A DNA stretch of 64,000 bases from Gyrodactylus bullatarudis. Its lineage: Eukaryota > Platyhelminthes > Monogenea > Gyrodactylidea > Gyrodactylidae. Shown here piece after piece: positions 59,537-64,000 of the stretch (positions are counted from its first letter, which is position 1; each line of letters starts with the position of its first letter). A model generated the notes under the pieces. That model made no database searches and was not told the origin of the DNA. It worked only from the letters and a program-made list of their open reading frames with translations. Made by a program: the position numbers and the translations under genes. Location: assembly GCA_012064415.1 (NCBI GenBank), contig SSNU01000104.1, positions 402,737-466,736 of the forward strand. The letters are read 5' to 3'.

Positions 59537-60089
59537 CTTTATGTTTTATTCTTCAAGTTTTTGTTTAAAAAACCTAACTAATACTTGAGTTATGGTATAG
59601 AGAGATGTGGTTTCCGTCTAATATCAACTGAACAAATTTTTTTCGCACCTGAGGAAAATAATAATTGACACATTATTTGGATAAATCGTTCACTTCCAGT
59701 AAAGAATATCGATACGAGCCGATGGACTTATATAGATGAATGTTTACTTTAATGTAATTTTTCTAAATTCTTAAACCTATTAAAAGGAGATGTTCACGAA
59801 TCGTGAATCACGGTGTGTGTTGATCGAAATCGGGTCTTTCATTTATTAATTGAAATATATTGTATTTTCTGATTTGGATTCATGAGGAAGAGGTAAAACC
59901 CCCATTAACTTTGTTTTTGTGAGATTTATTTATCATAACTAACTTACACTTATTTATTCAACATCGAGCTATGGTAGACTCTAATTAGTTTTTTTACTTG
60001 TTTTTGCGATCCTGAATAAGAATTTCGATAGGAAGAAACCAGCCATCAGCCTTTTCTATACCTTTTTCAGAGCTAGTTGCAAGTTAAGA
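59537..60089. other. No gene seen
   Basis: AT-rich. CCAGCCATCAGCCTTTTCTATACC near 60040 resembles CCAACCATCAGCCTTATCTAAAACC near 51500, a minor shared repeat. Confidence 0.3.
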
Positions 60090-60345
60090 ATTCTGATTTA
60101 AAATTTTTTCATTCTGCTTAGCAAAGGGCCAAAGAAGTAATAGGGCGTTGGGTGTAATTATTTTTATAATTTACAATCTGAATTGAAATTTTTGCATTCT
60201 AAATTCATCATTTTTTAATCTAAACTGAAAAATATTCATTCTGATTAGCAAAGAACCCAGAACAGTAATTAAGGTTGTGGGGTGATTATTTAACATTTTT
60301 AACATTCTGATTTCAATTTTTTTCATTCTTAATTGATAATATTTC
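60090..60345 (+). repeat. Two diverged tandem units of about 130 bp
   Basis: Both units contain, in order, ATTCTG(C/A)TTAGCAAAG, an AGTAAT block, GTTG(G)GTG, and a TTACAATCTGAATT/TAACATTCTGATTT block, then TTTTTGCATTC/TTTTTTCATTC. No coding capacity. Confidence 0.55.
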
Positions 60346-60469
60346 AATCTGAGTTTTAATAAAATGAAAATTAATTTGAAAAAGTCTCTGATCTTCCTTA
60401 GTTATCCTTACTCTATCAATTTATTTATGATTTTCTGAATTAATGAATTGATATCATTTATCGTGATTC

Positions 60470-60620
60470 AGGTTTGTCCCCAATGACGATTATAATGAAT
60501 AATGCTCCTGTTCATTCAAGAATAGAAGAAGAAGTAATAGAGGATGATGTTAAAATTTTAAGAACCTCCGAGGGATCCCAATCTCTAATAAGACTTCTGC
60601 TAGTATTTATCTTACATTAG
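60470..60620 (+). pseudogene. DDE endonuclease fragment of a DNA transposon
   Basis: The plus-strand translation SPMTIIMNNAPVHSRIEEE and DDVKILRTSEGSQ parallels the second catalytic block of IS630/Tc1-type DDE enzymes (usually MDNAPVH...ILRLPPYSP). The Asp of MDN is Asn here and PPYSP is lost, followed by a stop. About 50 residues remain. Confidence 0.45.
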
Positions 60621-62934
60621 CTAAACCTCAAATTACTAAATTTGAATCAGATTTTTGTAAAATGCATTGATTAATTATTCTAGAATAGCCTTACATTGAT
60701 CAATTCAATTCTTGACTATTTTAGGTATTTGGTGATTTCAGGTTACGAAATACTTTTTTCTTTAATATGAAATTAATATTTACGAATTTTACATGAAACA
60801 TTTATCTAAGAAGAAACATTTTCGATGATTAACCTGTATATGGCTCACCTCGTAGGAACATGGTTTTTCATCATGTAAATATTAACCCCGGTCATTATTT
60901 TCTTACAAAATAAAATATTGACACGTTTCAAGAAGAAAATAAGCTAGCATGTTTTTTATTATTATCTAAGGGAAACAGGTTGAAGCATCTTCATTGATAC
61001 ATTTATCCCTGATTAATTATTCCTTTATAACCTTGCCTCTCAACAGATTTGAAAGATTTGCTTATTGCGTATGAAAGAAAAGGGTTAAGGACAAGCTCTT
61101 TTATATGAAAATAAATTTTAAACTTTAAACTTATACAGTATTTCAATTCATACTACACTGAATAGAGTTTTCTTCTGTTTCCTCGTTGAATAGTATTGAA
61201 TGAATATAACCATTTGTTGAATATTTACTTGGAAACTTTGTTCAGTTCAATTCTCAGAAGTAGAGAGAGTTTTGATCTTATGAACGTCAATTGAAATTAA
61301 AGGACCAATTCTTTTTTACTTAACCCGATGGAATTAGTTTAAAATGAAAGGAAAATTGAGAAGATTAAAAAAAGTATAGTTAATTTTGAAATCGGGTTGA
61401 ATATTTGTATTCTGATGTTATTCAATTGAATTGTTTAATTGTTTTTTTAATTTTTGTAAAAAACCTGAATTTCTTTCTTAAAATCTAAAATAAAAAAGTG
61501 ACAAGTTGAATGGAAAAACATGCCAGGAGACTGTTGAAATCTAAAAAAGGAAATTCTGAAAATCTGAATTTTTGAGTAAAATAACCATTTTTAGCACTAA
61601 TCCTCAATTACATTTGAAAGTATAAAATAACTATTAGAATATACTGTAAATAATATAAAAAATAAAATAAATATGCAATTTGAATACGAGAAAAGTATAG
61701 AAATTCCGAAAAAATATACTTCCCCTTGTACAAAGGCTTAGATGAAATTAAGAGCTTGTTGATGTGTAGATTTTCTAAAAAGTGAAACCAAGTGTAAGAC
61801 TACTTAGACTAAATTAAAAAAAAATAAGATCAAAAGTGTAAACTCGGAGAAGTCAAATCAACTCTCAACTACCCTGAGCGAATCAAAAATTTCTAACAAT
61901 TCTACCCTTGCAATCAAGAAAAAAAAGCAGAAAACGTTTAAGTGAACAGATACGTAAAGAAGAAATAATGACCCTGGAGATGAGCAGTGAGATCCTCTTC
62001 TTCACCATGATATTGATTCAGCCAATCAGAGAATGACTAAGAAAATTTATCAGTTACTTTACATATCAAGCGGGTGTTGATCCGGCGAAATATAAGCTTT
62101 ATTACTAAATATTCCCTTGGTTTCTAAATCCTCCACGTTGAATTCTGTAAATTTAAAAAGTAACTAATTATTCGTTTTGTCTTCAAATCCTCAAAATAAG
62201 TTCCAACTCATCACCAGAAAAAAATTAAAATATGCCGAATTATAGAACTGTTTGACCAAATGATAATTATTTTATATTTTAAAAATTCATTCAATGTAGA
62301 AAAATTCTTCAAATGGAACTAATAGACGAATTATTGACTTTTCGGAAAGATCAAAGAAAAAGCTGGGAGATATTCGAGTATTTGATTCTTTTGATTTCTA
62401 AAATTTATTCATGAAATTTCCTTTGGTCAAATTTCCCAGACATTAACATCTTTGAATAGAATGAATTGGTCAAGATTGTCTCAGACAATCTGATGAATGC
62501 TACTCTTAAACCTGTTGATCTTCTTGATTAAGAGGAAAAAATTAATTATTCTTAGACACAGATGAATATTTATTCATCGTATTATTTAAGAATGGTTTCA
62601 GACTAAATACACTGTTACACACTGTTGTGTATCAAGGAAAAAAGTTCATTCTTAACCTAACTACGGGATAATTATTATAACAAAAGCTCTGTATTTGTTA
62701 TATATTCAAATGATTATTTTCATGCAACGTACGTACTTTGGAGAGGAAGAAATAAACATTTACAAATGTGGTCTAGCCTTATGAGCCATGAGATGAGAAT
62801 TCTCCAGAATCAGAGGACCAAATCTTGCGCGAATTTAGACAAAAAAATCAAATATTCCTATAAAGTATACCTATAATGTATAATGAAAATTAAGGTAATA
62901 TTGGTAGTATTTTACAAGAAACTTTTGGCTAATC
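60621..62934. other. No gene seen
   Basis: Long AT-rich stretch without coding signal or recognisable repeat. Confidence 0.3.
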
Positions 62935-63122
62935 TGTAGAACATTTGCTCCCTCTTGTTTTCCAGTAGTTTTTCTGAATGACAAAGAGACCACGGGCTTT
63001 TTAACATCGATGAAATGAAAACGAACCCCGGTGAGTAATTTTTCTGAATGACAAAAAGACCAACACGATTCAAAGTAAACTTAGAGAGAAATAAGAGGGG
63101 GAAACTGTTCTCTAATTTAACC
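62935..63122 (-). repeat. Short dispersed repeat, third copy
   Basis: Inverted relative to 43905 and 47161. The segment TTTTTCTGAATGACAAA-AGACCA appears twice within it (near 62971 and 63038) with a CGATGAAATGAAAACGAA block between them. The short reading frame spanning it is incidental. Confidence 0.7.
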
Positions 63123-63682
63123 AAACTTTTTTAAACAGACGGTTCGAGATATAATTTAACGAATTGTCATTTTTTAAGTCTTGAATTCTTTCAACTTTGC
63201 ACCAAGATGATTGGATTTTTAAAAAGGATTAAATTAATAAACAAATAATTATCTTTTTTCTAATTTATATAGCGTCTTGAAAAAATTACAAGATTTCAAA
63301 GTGCTGTAAAATCGAAAAAATTCAGTTTCGAATTTACACAAAATCCGATAGAATAGAACTTACTAATTAGCGAGATAAACTTGAATAAACTCAAGTAATT
63401 TATTACATTTGAATTTGTTTATTTTCATTCATATGGTATGACCGAATTCTTGAATTTGTTCTCATTGAATTTTGGGTGTGTTTACAATTCTCCATAAAAC
63501 ATTGTATCACGCCTTTAAAATGCATTATTTCTTAATTACAAGTTTCTCTCTCATATGACAAAATAAGAAATTTTTAATTTGAAAAATTTTCATAGATTTT
63601 TCACTGAAACAACTGAGTTTGTTGAATGAATGTAATTGGTTCAATTTTCATTAAAGGTCTTTCTTTTTCTACCACAATAGTT
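63123..63682. other. No gene seen
   Basis: AT-rich sequence. Confidence 0.3.
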
Positions 63683-63686
63683 TAAC

Positions 63687-64000
63687 CCTTTCAGTGCCGA
63701 TGGACATATATGCCCATTTTCGAATTTTTTTGAACCTTCATAACTCTACCAGTTTGATAGGTTTCTGGATCAGAATTCTTGAGCCATTTGCGTTGGTGTT
63801 GAAATAGATGTTTTAAGCCTCGTAGTCAATTTATCATGACTCAGATTCAATCTTCTGTCTATTCTATGTTTTGTGAATACGCTGATTACGAATGTACAGT
63901 TGTTTAAACGCAATTATTTTTAGTTCAGGAGTTATCGATCAAAAAATGACCTATTTTTGACCCAAAAACAGGTTATCTTTGTAGGTTTAGCAGATAGAGT
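63687..64000 (+). mobile_element. End of a piggyBac-like element running out of the window
   Basis: TTAA at 63683-63686 is followed by CCCTTTCAGTGCCGATGG, the CCCTT-type terminus next to the TTAA target that is characteristic of piggyBac elements. ATGGACATATATGCCCAT just inside is a near-perfect palindrome, as in subterminal repeats of such elements. The other end and any transposase lie outside the window. Confidence 0.55.

Noticed and set aside
62912..63124. 70-residue minus-strand frame
   Set aside because: It lies entirely within a dispersed non-coding repeat; its other copies do not keep the frame.
1..64000. CRISPR arrays, bacterial operons, ribosome-binding sites, rRNA genes
   Set aside because: No regularly spaced direct repeats, no operon-like gene runs and no rRNA sequence; the spliced genes show this is eukaryotic nuclear DNA.

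Overview
This is AT-rich animal nuclear DNA, with no bacterial gene organisation. Evidence for an animal: spliced genes with GT..AG introns, an Iroquois-class TALE homeobox gene, and a dense mix of metazoan transposons (Tc1/mariner, Ginger-like, piggyBac, Mutator-like, a Mag/K02A2.6-type Gypsy element, non-LTR LINEs, a Penelope-like element, foldback/MITE families). An arthropod is likely; a parasitic copepod such as a salmon-louse relative would fit the AT content and transposon mix, but that is inference.

Only three ordinary host genes can be supported. (1) 2312-9443, minus strand: a 15-exon ankyrin-repeat plus coiled-coil gene whose model closes in frame through every junction (about 930 aa). 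Its ankyrin half has introns of only 25-37 nt, while its coiled-coil half has a 3.1 kb intron holding a dead Tc1-like element. (2) 23129-25686, plus strand: an Iroquois (IRX) transcription factor in four exons, 531 aa, with a near-perfect Iroquois homeodomain in exon 3. (3) 54844-55821, minus strand: an intronless 325-aa type I membrane protein with a signal peptide, one TM segment and a Cys-rich ectodomain, not recognised as a known family. A fourth intact reading frame (28130-29662, minus) is the integrase of a Ginger/KRBA2-like DNA transposon flanked by 129-bp inverted repeats.

Layout. 1-2300: repeats, with a hammerhead-ribozyme motif near 970-1010. 2.3-9.4 kb: ankyrin gene. 10.5-14.15 kb: a defective Gypsy element in the order protease-RT-RNaseH-integrase-LTR-gag, that is, permuted or a tandem remnant around one LTR. 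15.3-16.7 kb: decayed LINE. 21.7-22.4 kb: Penelope-like fragment (GIY-YIG end) with a hammerhead-like motif. 23.1-25.7 kb: IRX. 27.9-30.0 kb: Ginger-like element. 30.1-54.8 kb: gene-poor, made of transposon fragments (two piggyBac pieces, a Tc1-like TIR pair, LINE tails, a SWIM-domain piece), two tRNA-like SINE candidates, a second class of hammerhead repeat, and many copies of one palindromic foldback family. 54.8-55.8 kb: membrane-protein gene. 56-64 kb: more foldback elements, a DDE fragment and, at the right edge, the TTAA-flanked end of a piggyBac-like element.

The genes do not form a pathway. The strongest unusual signals are the hammerhead ribozymes of two classes, the ultra-short introns, the intact Ginger-like transposon, the permuted Gypsy element and the palindromic foldback family.
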